This document shows, in pieces, positions 45,878 through 58,330 of a DNA stretch of 64,000 nucleotides. The notes under the pieces are model-generated. The model ran no database searches and was not told where the DNA came from. It worked only from the letters and a program-made list of their open reading frames with translations. Position 1 is the stretch's first letter, and every line of letters begins with the position of its first letter. The stretch is taken from NCBI RefSeq assembly GCF_001638985.1, contig NW_017265158.1:558001-622000 (forward strand). Reading direction: 5' to 3'. The DNA is from Phycomyces blakesleeanus NRRL 1555(-) (lineage: Eukaryota > Mucoromycota > Mucoromycetes > Mucorales > Phycomycetaceae). A program made the position numbers and the translations under genes.

Positions 45878-47472
45878 ATGGCAGCAACAAAGAGAAATCT
45901 CCTTCTCAAGGTTTCTTTTGTCGCCTTGGTTTTCCTTGGACTTTCAGTGTGGCTTACTCGTACTTATCAACCGGTCATCCCATATAAGGAAACATCTACT
46001 ACAACATCACTCCAAGGTGCATCATCTATTCATCAGCCAGCAGACAACACATTAATCTTTGTACCATAGGTACTGAGCCTGCTTCTACTCCTGAACCCCC
46101 AATCGATCGTTGCACTGCTACACTTGATGGAAAACCACGCCAACAATATGCTATTATGGTTGATGCCGGTTCTTCTGGTTCGCGTATACATGTCTACCGC
46201 TTTAGCATATGTCACGAAGAGCCTCAATTAGAAAATGAAGTATTCCATATGATTGAGCCAGGACTATCTGCTTACGAAAACGACCCCCAGGAAGCAGCAA
46301 AATCTCTGGATATATTGATGGAAATTGCCAATGAAAACATACCATTGGAAGAAAAGCATTGTACACCCCTGGCCGTGAAAGCAACTGCTGGGTTACGTCT
46401 ATTGGGAAACGACAAGAGTGAAATGATTCTGGAAGCTGTACGTTCGCGATTAAAGTCTACCCAACAATTTCCATTGGCAGGAGATAATGCTGTAGAAATA
46501 ATGGATGGAAAAGATGAAGGTATTTTCATTTTAACTTCATTTGACATGTATTTCTTATTTCTCTCTCTCTCTCTCATACTTGGTTACTCACTCGCATACA
46601 TACATGTCTATATATAAGGTGTTTATGCATGGGTTACAGTAAACTACTTGTTAGGTAATCTAAAGCCTTCTCGAAGAGGCCAATCCGCTGCTATATTTGA
46701 TCTTGGCGGAGCATCAACTCAGATTGTATTCGAGCCACAAATGACTTTGAGTTCAATGACAAAGGGCGAGCATGAATACAAGCTTACGTATGCAAATCAA
46801 GTTTATCACCTGTACCAACACTCCTATCTTGGATATGGGCTTACAGAGGCTCGTAAGGCAATCAGGATGGCTGCAATTGAGGCATCTAAAGAAGAAGCGA
46901 TCCGTGACAAGCATGTGTACGATCCTTGTATGCCGACAGACCATGTAGAGAAACATTCATGGACTGACCCTGCTACAGATATAACACATACCATTGACAT
47001 TATTGGTATAGGTGCAGGACATGATGCCTGTAAAAAGACAGTTGAGCATGTATTTAGAAAAGACAAACTCTGCAAATTACAAGCTTGCGGATTCGATGGA
47101 ATATACCAGCCTTCTATCAGAGAGACATTCAAAACGCAAGATCTCTATGTGTTTTCTTTCTTCTACGACCTTACTCAACCCTTGGGTATGCCGTCCGAGT
47201 TTTCCGTTGGGGAACTCAGTGAGTTGGCAGCCATGGTATGTCACACTGACCACCGGCCATTCCTACACTACCCCTCTGCTATTGAGACAATCAAATCTTC
47301 GCCAGAATATTGCGTGGACCTTACATATATAGATAATCTATTGCGATTTGGGTACGATATTCCAAAAGATCGGTTGGTCCGCACAGCAAAGAAGATTCGT
47401 GGGGCTGAAACTGGGTGGTGCTTGGGTGCATCTATTGCAATGATTGATCAAGTTAAAGTGTGTCAATTATAA
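45878..47472 (+). CDS. GDA1: Golgi guanosine/nucleoside diphosphatase (GDA1/CD39 family)
   Basis: Hydrolyses GDP to GMP in the Golgi lumen so that GDP-mannose import can continue; functionally linked to the mannosyltransferase at 20.1-22.0 kb. Three exons (45878..46016, 46070..46519, 46619..47472) give 480 aa. Type II membrane topology: KRNLLLKVSFVALVFLGLSV is the signal anchor. Apyrase-conserved regions are seen in order: ACR1 IMVDAGSSGSRIHVYRF; ACR2 KATAGLRLLG; ACR3 around DGKDEGVYAWVTVNYLLG; ACR4 AIFDLGGASTQIVFEP; ACR5-like GAETGWCLGASIA. Cysteines in LCKLQACGFDG fit a secreted fold. A frame from 45860 begins at TTG, so ATG 45878 is used. Confidence 0.93.
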
Positions 47473-47689
47473 TCATATCTAGGACAACGGTATACATACA
47501 TATAATTTATTTATTTATTTCTTGGCTGTATGAGAAACCTTTGAATTGATACGGTAATGTATTTTTTGGCTTAAATTTAAAGGGCGGACTATTATTATTT
47601 TATTTGAGCAGGCAACTCGAAGCAAGATCCCAGAGATATGGATTGAAGTATAAAAATCCGAAACCATTTTTACGTGAGAGTTTCAAAAA

Positions 47690-47736
<47 letters not shown>

Positions 47737-48341
47737 ATGAAAAGGCTTGCTGTTTTGGATATTAAGTTCAGCCGACTCTTTTTCAGACATTGAAGTATAT
47801 ACGCCATTACTATACTAAATATCAACTGATTAACAACAAACAGAACATATAAGTATATGTATTTCTGTTTGTGTAAACGAAAAAAGAAATGGATAAAAAG
47901 AACAGATATAAACAAATTATTTATCCGTGAAAAAGAGACAATTAATTTCTGAAGATATAAATGTATCTTCTTTGACACATCTTTACCAGATACCTGGATG
48001 AAATACACTACAAGAATAATCACTAGGCTTCTCTAATGTTTCTTTTAAAGGGGTCCGGTATTATTATGGCTTTATTTTTGTAATACTTTAGTGGAAGTTA
48101 GATACCTCTTAAGCATTACGTTTACAGTCAAATAGCTCAATGACATGTGTTGTTTCCGGATAACTGCAAACTTTAAAACCTTTTCTTCTTCTGAATTTCA
48201 TGCTGTTACATTATTTCCTTTTTTCTTCTATTCATTTGTGTATTAGACAATCGTATTATAGATGTAACGTATTACAACAAGAAGTAAGTCAAAAAGAAAA
48301 AGTACTGTTTTATCTCAACCAATGCATTTAAATGCAACTGA
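47473..48341. other. Intergenic with AAAT tetranucleotide array
   Basis: AT-rich. An uninterrupted (AAAT)n array covers 47687..47738; no gene seen. The frame at 47670-48023 on the minus strand is repeat-driven. Confidence 0.5.
47687..47738 (+). repeat. (AAAT)n microsatellite
   Basis: About thirteen perfect AAAT units. Confidence 0.98.
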
Positions 48342-48401
48342 ATGCGCCCTTTGGTTAATAGTGCACCTTATTCTATATTTTGTAATCTTGACACTCGGAT
48401 T

Positions 48402-50631
48402 ATGGACAACTATCTTATTGAGATTATTTCAAGAAAAGACTATATATCACTTTCCATTGCTGCTGCTGCTGTTGGACTGGCAGCAAAATATTCTTACAAT
48501 ATCTATTCAAACTCGCGTCAAAATTACATTAACAAAGATGGTTTCAAAAATATCCCTTCTCCACCGGGAAGCTATCCTTATATTGGTACAAACCCTTCTA
48601 AAAGTATAACAATATGCAAAATATGAGATTAATATATTGTTATATCAAAGGTCACATGCTAACATTGAATATATGTCCGGGAGAACAAGTCAAAAGATGG
48701 CACGAAGAGCTAGGTATTTGATCTAACCAAAAGATAATAAAATATAGATACATGCATACATATGTCTGTATGAATACATGGGTATCTACTCACTTTACAC
48801 TCATCATTAGGTCCTATTATTTCTCTTAAAATGGGTGCTCAGCCATGGGTGTGCATTAGCGATCAAAATATTGCCCATGAGATATTTGTTAGAAATGGTG
48901 TCAAATCAGTAAATAGGCCTAATCACGATTTTGGATATCAAGTGTACAGCAGAGGTGGAAAGTAAGCCAATAAAACTGATGTATTTTGACCATTTATTGA
49001 TTCAGTATATAGAGGTCTTATTTTTGGCTCTACTGATAAAGCATGGAAGAACGCACGAGCAGCTGGTAAGTTTGTGTAGACAGTTTTCTTGAACTTAAGT
49101 CTGATTGTATATTAAATTCACGATGGCACAACCACTATTATTACTGTAAAAGCACAAATTATCCTATCTCCAAAATACGTTGATAAGTTCCAAAGTGCTT
49201 TGGTGTCCACAGTGGATACAGTATTTAAACTTATGCGAGAAGAAGCAGAGATAAATGGATCGGTAAATCCTGCAAAGTACTTTTATATGACAACATACAG
49301 TTCAATCTTGACCGCAGTATTTGGAAAAACTGTACAGTCGCTAGATGATCCCAATTTGAAAGATATCACTTTTTTTGTTGATCATTCAAACAAATATGTG
49401 ACTCCTATTGGCGCACTTGGGTCTTATCTCCCACATTTTGAGTGGATATATCGCTTTACACAACACAAGGCCCAAATGAATGCTATAGTTGAAGTTCGAG
49501 ACAAGCTTTTTACAAAGCTCCTTCATGAAGCTGTTTCTGGAGATATTGACTGTTTGGCCAAGAAACTTTTTATGTTGAAAGAAGAGTACAACTTGGATGA
49601 AATGGATTTGATTATATTAACAGGTAATGCTTGGTTTCTTCTTCTCTAAAACAAAGACAACATCCCCTCTTCCTCCGTAAAATTTAGCATCATCCTAATC
49701 AAATAATAATATATATATGTGTGTGTGAATGTAGGCGACCTGATTGGTGCAGGTGGTGAAACATCTGGAACATCGCTAACTTGGCTTCTTGCAATACTCT
49801 CGAACTACCCTGAAATGCAGAAAAAGATATCTGATGAGATAGATTCTGTAATTGAAAAGGAAGGAAGAATTCCTACTTTTTCTGATAGAGCTGACATGCC
49901 TTTCACAACCGCTGTTTTACGAGAAAACATTCGTTTTAGAAGCTGTACTAACTTTGGGCTCCCTCATTATCTTGAGGATGATGGTAAGTTAATTTTCTGA
50001 GTAAAAGATTGAGATATTTATTAACACCCTATATTATTTTAGTGGAAGTATTCGGTTATCTTATTCCAAAAGGAACAACATTAATGACTAGTATGCACGC
50101 CATACATATGAATCCAGATATCTATGATGAGCCTGAGAAATTTAAGCCAGAACGATTTCTAAATTTCACTAAAACTTGGTCTGCTGCGGCAAATGGCGGA
50201 ATTAAAGAACGCGATATGTTTGCATTTGGATGGGGAAGGTCAGTTGTCACAAATGCAAATAAAACAAGATCCAATGAACTAAAATATATCGTATGCTTCC
50301 GTTTCTTCTTCCTATCATAATCATTAAACTAGGCGCGTATGCCCAGGGATTTACTTTGTAAGTACACACACAGATATATATGTAAGAATAATATAATCAA
50401 TAACTAATTATTTGGTTTAAACTATAGGCCGAGATGGAAATATTCAATATGTGCGTGCGTATATTTTCTCAGTGCACAGTTGAGCCACCATATGGACTTA
50501 ATGGAGAGTTGAAAAGTGTGGATATGGAAACGATATATTCTGGTGGAATTATCGCTGCTCCACTTGAGTATAAGATAAGATTTGTTACAAGAGCTAACAG
50601 TCTTGCAAATACTTTAAAGAAATCGAATTAA
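48402..50631 (+). CDS. Cytochrome P450 monooxygenase
   Basis: Nine exons (48402..48585, 48651..48713, 48811..48961, 49013..49065, 49153..49623, 49735..49983, 50043..50238, 50333..50357, 50428..50631) total 1596 nt, 531 aa. An in-frame ATG at 48342 would add 20 residues. Features: an N-terminal membrane anchor (ISLSIAAAAVGLAAKYSY), Pro-rich hinge IPSPPGSYPYIG, I-helix oxygen motif IGAGGETSGTSLTW, ExxR in VLRENIRFRS, PERF motif FKPERFLNF, and the heme loop FGWGRRVCPG assembled across two exons with the Cys axial ligand. ER-bound microsomal type; substrate cannot be told. The exon-8 mini-exon of 25 nt carries the heme Cys. No clustered biosynthetic genes surround it. Confidence 0.9.
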
Positions 50632-52140
50632 TTTCAAAAAAAATCAGTATTAAACAAAAATCTTTTTAAAATATACTCCTTTTATTTGAACATTACTAGA
50701 GCAGCTTTACGGCTCAAAATTAGTACTTAGGAAAACTGGTGGTTTTCACCCATCATCCGAAATCTGGACCATATGTCTGCTCTCATTAAGTCAAGCAATT
50801 TGTGGGCATACATGAAGTAACAAATAATGGGAAATTCCTCATTTAAATCACAAGCTTTATAGTCTTTCGCTGTGCTCGTCTTTCAAACTATTCAAGATAT
50901 TCATTATTTCTTATGCACTCTATATATAGTATGTGACATTAGAACTGAGTTAATTCCATATGTCAAATTAAAGAATAAACAGAAATAGGTATACATATAG
51001 TCAACGTAAGGTGGAAATTTACAAATTGTATGGTCTTATTTTCTTTCTTTCTGAATTTATCAATACTACCAACTCTCTGCTCTTTATTCATGGCATAAAT
51101 GCCGGGGACAGGAGTTAACATTGTCCAGTGACAGATTGTACGATCTATTATTAAATGGTAGCAACAGTTAAAACAAATATCAAACTACTCATGAATCCAC
51201 GTACCATGTATTTACATGAAATATACCTTGAGTTTTGAAAAAGTTTCAAAACAACCAAACTTAAAACAGTAATCGTTCTAATCACGATGAAAAGACAAAA
51301 ACATTCCCTTCTAGTGATCGAAGCTTGTCTTACCCTTGGAATATTTACCATGTGATGATGAATCTTCGAATAATAAGATTTCCTTTCCCAAGCCACCCTC
51401 AAGTATTCTCCTATCAGTGTGATACTTTAAGCATCTATGAGTGATTCCTTGGCCTTGTAACTGGATAGTGATAGTATCTGGCTCAATTTTATCTGGGTAA
51501 AATAATACATTACAGCCATTTTGCTGAATAAACTTGTTGCAGTTTATTAATGCAGTATCAAAAGTTTGTAACCGTAGGCATCTTTCTGACAAGGACAACG
51601 TTTTTCTGGCATCTGCAAGTACTTCGCTACTATATTATTTGGTTAGTTTACGCACGTCCTTTTCCTTCTTTCTTTTTTGATTGAGAATGGGTAACATTGA
51701 AGGGATAAAACTTACGCCAATTCTTAGAAATAGCTTTTCAGTAGCAATTTTTGTGGTAGTATTCACTGGTTTTAGAGGGACTACGTCTCCTTATGGAGCA
51801 CGACATTTCTTGGTGAGAGACAACATTTTGATTCTACCATATCAAAAATCGTGATCTTTTTACTGATATAGAGTAACTTTATCTGGTCTCTAAGGATACA
51901 TTCTTATTATAATAATTAATAGAAGCTAGGATTCAAAATATTCAAAGATATTTTCATTTGTGCTTTGCAAATACTGTTCTTATGAACAAGACGACCAGAC
52001 AAGGTGTGGTGATCCAGACACTTGGTTGTTGGATTTATTACATCTAAGAACATATTCCTATTATTATAGTAAAACAGCTATCATTACAAGAACAAATGAA
52101 TAATTTATTTATTTTACTTATGGTAAATCAATAAGACCAA
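50632..52140. other. Mostly intergenic; one unresolved minus-strand open segment
   Basis: Minus-strand frame about 51620-51311 reads ARKTLSLSERCLRLQTFDTA and later GLGKEILLFEDSSSHGKYS before a stop. It has no ATG, and no upstream exon joins in frame despite a GTAAGT site at 51714. It has protein-like composition but no recognised family, and may be a gene relic. The rest is AT-rich. Confidence 0.35.
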
Positions 52141-52144
52141 TAAT

Positions 52145-52168
52145 TAATTACAGTAAGTACTGTAATTA
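52145..52168. repeat. Perfect 11-bp palindrome with 2-nt centre
   Basis: TAATTACAGTA AG TACTGTAATTA. It is followed six bases later by a second hairpin, CTCAGT-AAGC-ACTGAG (52175..52190). Confidence 0.85.
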
Positions 52169-52556
52169 TGACAGCTCAGTAAGCACTGAGTTAATATGAG
52201 GACACTGCAATTAGATTAAATTATAAACATAGCAGTACCAGCTCTCTAATATCTAAATGAACTCAGACTTAAGAAATTAAGATGTGACTGACAAAGCAGA
52301 TCGTGTTTTGATATAAAAAGGACAACTTTGTATTCTTTAATAAAGACAACCTATATACAGTCTCAAAGTATTCTTATATATGTCTCAATCTTTTTACTGT
52401 TGATTTTATTCTATAAAACTTCACACAAGGTTTTGCGTCAGATACATAAATATCTGATGCCAGATACTTTTGGTGTAACAATATTTTTTTGGGAGGTCAT
52501 ATTTTAATTATATGTTAAAAGTTTCAAAAAATAAAATAAATACACTCTTTCTGAAA

Positions 52557-52818
52557 ATTATTGGTGCAAAAATAAAAACAAATTTGATGCAAAAATAAAA
52601 ATAAATTTGGTGCACAAACAAAAATAAATTTGGTGCGAAAATAAAAAATTATTTAGTGCAAAAACAAAGATAAAATTTGGTGCAATTTTTTTTTACCATT
52701 TCTCTGCTTAATTCATCTTTTTTGGTGCATTTGGTGTATTCCATTTTTGCACCAAATAATTTTGTATCTTTGCACCAAATTTATTTTTGTTTGTGCACCA
52801 AATTGATTTTTATTGTGT
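52557..52818. repeat. Palindromic satellite of ~22-bp GGTGC-bearing units
   Basis: The left block (52557-52695) has about six head-to-tail units of the form ATTTGGTGCAAAAATAAAAA. The right block (52730-52818) holds the same unit inverted (TTTTTGCACCAAAT, TTTGCACCAAATTTATTTTT, TGTGCACCAAATTGATTTTT). The whole makes a large imperfect inverted repeat built of tandem units. The arrangement resembles subterminal transposase-binding arrays. The retroelement chimera begins 95 bp downstream. Confidence 0.85.
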
Positions 52819-52912
52819 GTCGTGCCTAACACAATTGTTGTTGACTCCACTCCAACGTCAGATGTGGTTATAGGCTCTCCAAGCCACGCTTTATTTTTTA
52901 GAATATTTATAA

Positions 52913-53560
52913 ATGATTAATTATAGTGTATACCCCTTTTCCTCATATCTTTCCAAGCCGCGCATCGTGGATATGAACGCAAATGATATCACCAATGAAC
53001 AAATCCATGAATTTCTCAAACGCACCCGTGCTCTCAACATCACAGGCCGTGCAAGAGACTGCACTGCTAGATATGAATTGCCTGAAGAAATCCTACACGA
53101 CATGGAAGAGTCTTCCAAAAGTGCTCTTAGGAACAATCTCCAGAAGTTCCAAAAAGACACCCTGCAGTATGACGGAGGCGACTGGACAAAATCAGGCGCA
53201 CTCAACAGGATATTTCAAAACGAAGTCAAAAGGTTCCAAATGGACGCTCTTACCATCATGATACCAGCCATAGGGGAAGCACTGCTACATGTTCAATATG
53301 TACAAAGAGATCTGGCAAAACATCTAGGAGGAAAGGCGCAACGATGGGAGCTACCTTGTCCACTCTCATCAGAGGCAATGCTAGACCTTGCATGGTGGAC
53401 GACCACAGCAAAAACCACAACCGGGTTACCAATTCAGAAATCACCACCATGTCCGCCAGCAGTTACAATCTATGTAGACGCCTCCAATACGGGGTGGGGA
53501 GTGTTGTGGTGGTTGAAGTCGAAGAAGTTTTTAAGAGGAAGAATTGAAGATTTGAGATGA
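52913..53560 (+). pseudogene. Chimeric retroelement fragment: gag-like region joined to DIRS-type RNase H start
   Basis: A 215-codon ATG frame. The first ~115 residues (MNANDITNEQIHEFLKRTRA, DMEESSKSALRNNLQKFQ, DALTIMIPAIGEALL) are helical and gag-like. From about residue 130, QRDLAKHLGG, RWELPCPLSSEAMLDLAWW and VTIYVDASNTGWGVLWW match the reverse-transcriptase/RNase H boundary of DIRS/Ty3-like elements, with the first catalytic Asp in YVDASNTGWG. The reverse transcriptase body and the rest of RNase H are missing, so an internal deletion has fused the ends. A basic, repetitive tail (KSKKFLRGRIEDLR) ends at TGA. Confidence 0.65.
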
Positions 53561-55400
53561 GGAACAAAGATTTGTGAGAACTTGTATAGGGTTTGTTTAT
53601 TGAGAAAGATTTGGTATCAAAGTTTGATGAGGTTTCTGCACTGAACTACTACTGCTCACTGTAGAAAATGGCAGCATTTGTAATTCCGCCAATGCAGACT
53701 ACTATGTAAAAAATGCATACTTGCAGATTTGCTCTAAACCAATAGGAATTTAGTATTTAGCTAATAGTGTTACCTATCTCAGCAAATAAGAAGCGTATAT
53801 TCTTATGATTTAAACCCTATTTTAACCAATAGCTTTAGAGAATATCCTTTTTGTATTACAATGGTTTTTTATACTTTTGGGGATCAATGCCCTTATTAGG
53901 AAGTTACAGATACTCAAATTCATAAAAAAAATAATTAAAAAATAGAATTCTGCTGAAATTATAGTTGAAAATTTTTATTTATTTTTATTTTTCCAAGTTG
54001 AAAATATTGGGAATAAAGAGCCTAATACGCGTCTAAGTACTTAAATGACTTATAGAAACATTGCTAGCTAATTGAAAGGCACTATATAGAATAGGCAGAG
54101 AAATGGTAGCAGTAACTGATATAATTTTAATCTATACATAAAGAAAAAGAAGAAAGAAAAAGGAAAAGAGAAAAAAGAACTTTAGTATTTGTGATTTAAT
54201 TTAATTTACTTTAAATGACATACCTTTGATATTGAATAAACATGAAGAAATGCAAAGCCTTGTATTTTATGTTTTTTATACTAATAATTCTTTTATTTTG
54301 AGTATGCATACCTTTGATAGTCTAGATGATGCGAGCCTACTTATAATCAAAATGAAGTTTCATTAGTAATTAGTAATTAAAATCTTTTAACATTAATAAT
54401 ATCTTTTCACTGATGTTTACATCTATGTAGCAGTACTGGCCTGTAACAATGGTATTTAGTATGCAGCAAAGTCAGAAAGTATCATTACCTTTATGAAGAT
54501 TAAAAAAATAAACAAAAAGTTAGTGTAGAGTTAAAAAGCACAATGTTTATTTTTGTAAAAAAATCTAAGCCCCAATACAATAGTTGAATTTCGCAATTGT
54601 AATCATGAATTTTTGCTAAGTCATTTTTCACCTTTGAGAATCCCTCTGTGATTTGGTTTAGGGGTGCTTGTACCTCAGAGTGTGCCTTATAAAGATATCT
54701 TATTTTTGAAAAAAGGACAGAGATGATATTCCGCACTCAATGGTTTTAGCAAGCCAATAATATAACTTATACGTTTTTCATTTTCTAATATATTATCTTG
54801 AATATTCTGTGATCAAGCTTTCATTTTAACATCCGTCTCAATGTGTCTAAATAGGTTTAGCAAGTCCTAAATTAGATATAGTCAATATAATTTTTACAAA
54901 GTTACACAATTTTTGCAAATGTGCAATTTTTTTTGCAAGTACTTGCAGATTTTTTTCTACAGTGGCTATTTATATTATTTTGGATCGGGAAAATTATATG
55001 ACTGGGGTCAGGTAATCGATCCTATCTGAGCCTTAATCAGAGCAACGTGATCTTGGGATAATTAATGTCACTACGACAAATAGGGGCAGTTTTTTGTATT
55101 TGTGACTTTGTTTTTGGCCTATAATAATTAAAAAATCACCAAAAATCCAATTTGAAACTAGAAAATCTCTGTTTTTTGAAAAGGTTGACAAAAAGCAGAT
55201 TGACCACTTAAAATTAAATCTCCTGATAGACAAAAGTACGTTTTAACTACAGATTTTACATTTTTAGTAAATGTAGATTGCAATTGATAACTATTAAAAG
55301 TTAGAGGTAAAAGAGAGAAAAATATCTAAACTTTTTGCTGGGAGGATAAAATATGTTAAGACAATTTGAAAAAAAATAATGTATTACAAGAAAAAAAAAA
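53561..55400. other. AT-rich non-coding stretch in the transposon graveyard
   Basis: No gene supported. Short frames at 54500..54736 and 55033..55233 (minus) have no recognised features. Several poly-A/T tracts and a GAAAAAGAAGAAAGAAAAAG purine block (54147-54175). Confidence 0.4.
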
Positions 55401-58330
55401 TTATAGGTCTGCAAGAGAACCAAGTGACAATTTTGGGCCGCGGTTAAGCTCTGGCCACACTATGTATGTTGTTGTTGTTGTTGTTGTTGTTGTTGTATTT
55501 ATAGTCGCGTCCGACTTCACCAAACCAACCAATTCTTTGACATCTGCCAGGTAAACTACCTTTGGCTTCATTTGCCCATTGTTAACAACTGGTATACCAT
55601 TTATCAAACGAACTGCATAAACATTGACAAGGACAAGCAGTCATCTCTTGTTATTGAGCTTGTGCTCAAAGAAAACAACGACCTTCCCAAAGAAATCCTT
55701 ATAGATTGGAGAGTAGCTCTGCCCAATGTTGCGGTTCTCATCAACCTGAACCTGAAGTCTGACATTATGTGCCTCTCTTACACAATTATGGTCGAGTGCA
55801 GAGTCAATAACATAACCATTTACAAATGCCTTATGGCTTGTTTTAATGGCTGCTTCAATCATACTACACTCTTCCTCCTTTGATTCGTAGAACTTTTGAA
55901 GAAGCTCTGGAAGACAAGAAATGCCTCCAAAACTATCAACAATCATTCTGTTCCTCAAAGGCCCCCAGAACTCAATGTCAGAATTAGTACCAACATTACT
56001 ATCTTCTTGGTCAATTGGCCAACCAGCAGAGGGATCGTCATACTGAAGGAGAGTTGTTGCTGTTACTGTTGCTGTTGTTGTTATTGAATTTTTAACTCTC
56101 ATCTGTCGAATCTGTGTCAAGCCAAGCATGATGTTGCCAGCGTTGATTCCAATTTCTGAATTACTCTTTATTGCTCGCAAGTATTCCCCAATCGCCCTCT
56201 CCACAGATCGTGCACTATACACTCTGGGGGGACTATATGCTTCTATCATTGTGGGATAGTGCTGCAGGAGGTGCTGGTTGATCGTAAAGACCTTGAGCTG
56301 GACCTCTCCTTTAGCTAGCGAGGCTTCCAGATACGCATTTCATGTGATGAGATTTCTAAAAAAAAAGATAAGTTAACACAAGTTATAAAATAATAATATT
56401 AATTATAATTAAAGATTACATTTGGATCAAGGTTTTCTTCTCTGCTGATAACTCCCAGCTCATGAGTAGGTTGCATGTCTGCACCAGATCAAGCAATGCC
56501 TTATGAGCAGCTTGGTCATGGACACACTATGCCACAAGCATGGGGATAACAAATAAGATGAAGTCAACCCAGTCTACAGCCTGGAAGTACTCTGATCTTG
56601 TTGCAATGTTGATCCATGCACCATGGAAAGATGTTGGAATACTTCTTCTGGTTGACACCATGGCAGTACCAATTTCTTTCTGAGCAGCAAGGGAGAGAGA
56701 GAGAGGATGATCTTTTCCATACTTGCCACACATGAGCCCCCAGACTTGTTTGCCAATGCCATGGCAAATGCCGTGCATTTCATCCAATGCAAAGAAGAAT
56801 GGAGCAGAGAAGGAATCCAGTAAGGAGAAGGGAGATTGGCCAGTTAACCCTTTTTTGCTAGATGAGGCCACCTCATCAAAGTGCTTGAAACTTTCTGGTG
56901 TGTGCATGGTAATGGCAGATGGAATTCGGAAATATTGGCCATGGCCAGAAGATTGACCCACAATGTGGCGAATGTGATAGCCATCCTTACTCATATGGTC
57001 TATATTACAAGCCATCTTTCCCAGAGCTGGGATGTCACCAGCTGTCATTAGTACATGAACTTTTGCACTAATATCTCCAGATGGTGTCTTCACAACCATT
57101 CCACTGGCTTGGAGAACCCGAAGTTCTTTCAGAACAGGCTCTAGAAATGACCAGAAGTCGGTGGGTGCTTTGGGACCAGAGATGATCACAACTTGGATCA
57201 TATGGCTGCACCCATAGTGGATCATTGGGGGAAGATTGAGGTTGGTAACGTGGACAATGGTTACCAAACCCGGAACACTATGGGAAGCAAAGCTATCAAC
57301 AGACAGCAAAATGGCAATGTCGTTTTCACCTGAGAAAAGATGTTTCTTCAACTGGTATGTCTGTCCATCAAAGACATCAGAAATGCTGCCATCAGCCTTC
57401 TGCGTATGATGGTGACAATACAGCATCTCTTTTCTGGTGCGGTCGTTGGCCAAAGCAGCTGCAAGCTGTCTACCTAGAGGAAGATGTATCATTGTGCTGG
57501 CAGGAATTGGATTCTTACCAGCATCTTGGCTTCTCTTGCTGGTCTTGTAACAGGCTTCATCACAATATGGACACTCTGTTTGCTGATTGTCATTATACAA
57601 CATGCACTCATTGTGACAGACGTGGTATGTATCCTCTTTGACACCAAGAAAGCGGGAAAGAAGCTTGGTACCAAGATAAGGAGAGCAAGCTCTGTACGAA
57701 ATCTCGTTTGACGTGCTGAGAATATCATTAAAGTGTTTTGCCAGACTAATGTGGGCCTTCTGGGAAATGCCAAACTCCTTGATGATCTTCATAAGCTCGA
57801 GATTCTTTGCATCATTGTAGCCAGGAACAGAAACAGAAGCACTAAAGTCATAGACCAACTGAGAAGGAATATTGTCAATAGAATTTTCAGTAACATCCAT
57901 GATTGCCAAATCATTTTCCATAGAATCCTCATGTTCAATATCATACTTTAATAAAATAAACAATAATTAGTACATTGGATGCATTTGTATATTTATCTTT
58001 CTTATCATGAGCTCATCAATTTTGTTGATGATGGAAGAAGTAATATTCTTATTGATGCTCATGTTAGTGCTTTCTCTGTTTAATTATTAAATAATTAATA
58101 TATTTTATTTAGTTGCATCATTATAATTTGTAGACTTACTCCAAGGTTGAGCTAGATGCAAAATTCAAGATAAGATTACTTTGCTCAGAAACAGAAGCAA
58201 CTTGCGAACTTTGGGTATTATTCATCTCTTTATAAACTTTTTCCAGGCACTGAACTTCACACTTGGCTACAAGTTTTTTGTTTGTGTAGTGTTTGTGGCA
58301 GATACTGCACTCGTGGTAGGAAAGCTTTGT
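55401..58330 (-). pseudogene. Tnp2-like transposase of a large DNA transposon, three nonsense mutations
   Basis: Reads leftwards from about 58330: a Cys/His exon (YHECSICHKHYTNKKLVAKC), a helical exon (MSINKNITSSIINKIDEL), then a 478-codon open block from about 57945. Family landmarks: CHNECMLYNDN followed by CPYCDEACY, YHIRHIVGQSSGHGQYFRIP, SPFSLLDSFSAPFFFALDEM and HGICHGIGKQVWGLMCGKYG, AVDWVDFILFVIPML, YSPPRVYSARSVERAIGEYL and terminal VVFFEHKLNN ... YIVWPELNRG. These belong to the Tnp2/Transposase_21-like proteins abundant in Mucoromycota. In-frame stops occur at 56529..56527 (TAG), 56342..56340 (TGA) and 55643..55641 (TGA), with coding similarity continuing past each. The join between the second exon and the large block near 57950-58000 is unresolved. 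The copy is probably recent but inactive. Confidence 0.75.
55464..55497 (+). repeat. (GTT)n microsatellite inside the transposase coding region
   Basis: About ten GTT units; on the minus strand they read as ACA/ACC-type triplets giving a poly-Thr run between KSDATIN and YIVWPEL. A shorter interrupted GTT array lies at 56052-56082. Confidence 0.9.

Noticed and set aside
47012..47332. Alternative frame inside GDA1
   Set aside because: Overlaps the apyrase coding sequence in another frame without its own features.
47670..48023. 117-codon minus-strand frame with repeated FIYLFIYL
   Set aside because: Translation of the (AAAT)n microsatellite and flanking AT-rich DNA.
57357..57711. Plus-strand frames opposite the Tnp2-like transposase
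   Set aside because: Antisense shadows of a clearly recognisable minus-strand coding block.
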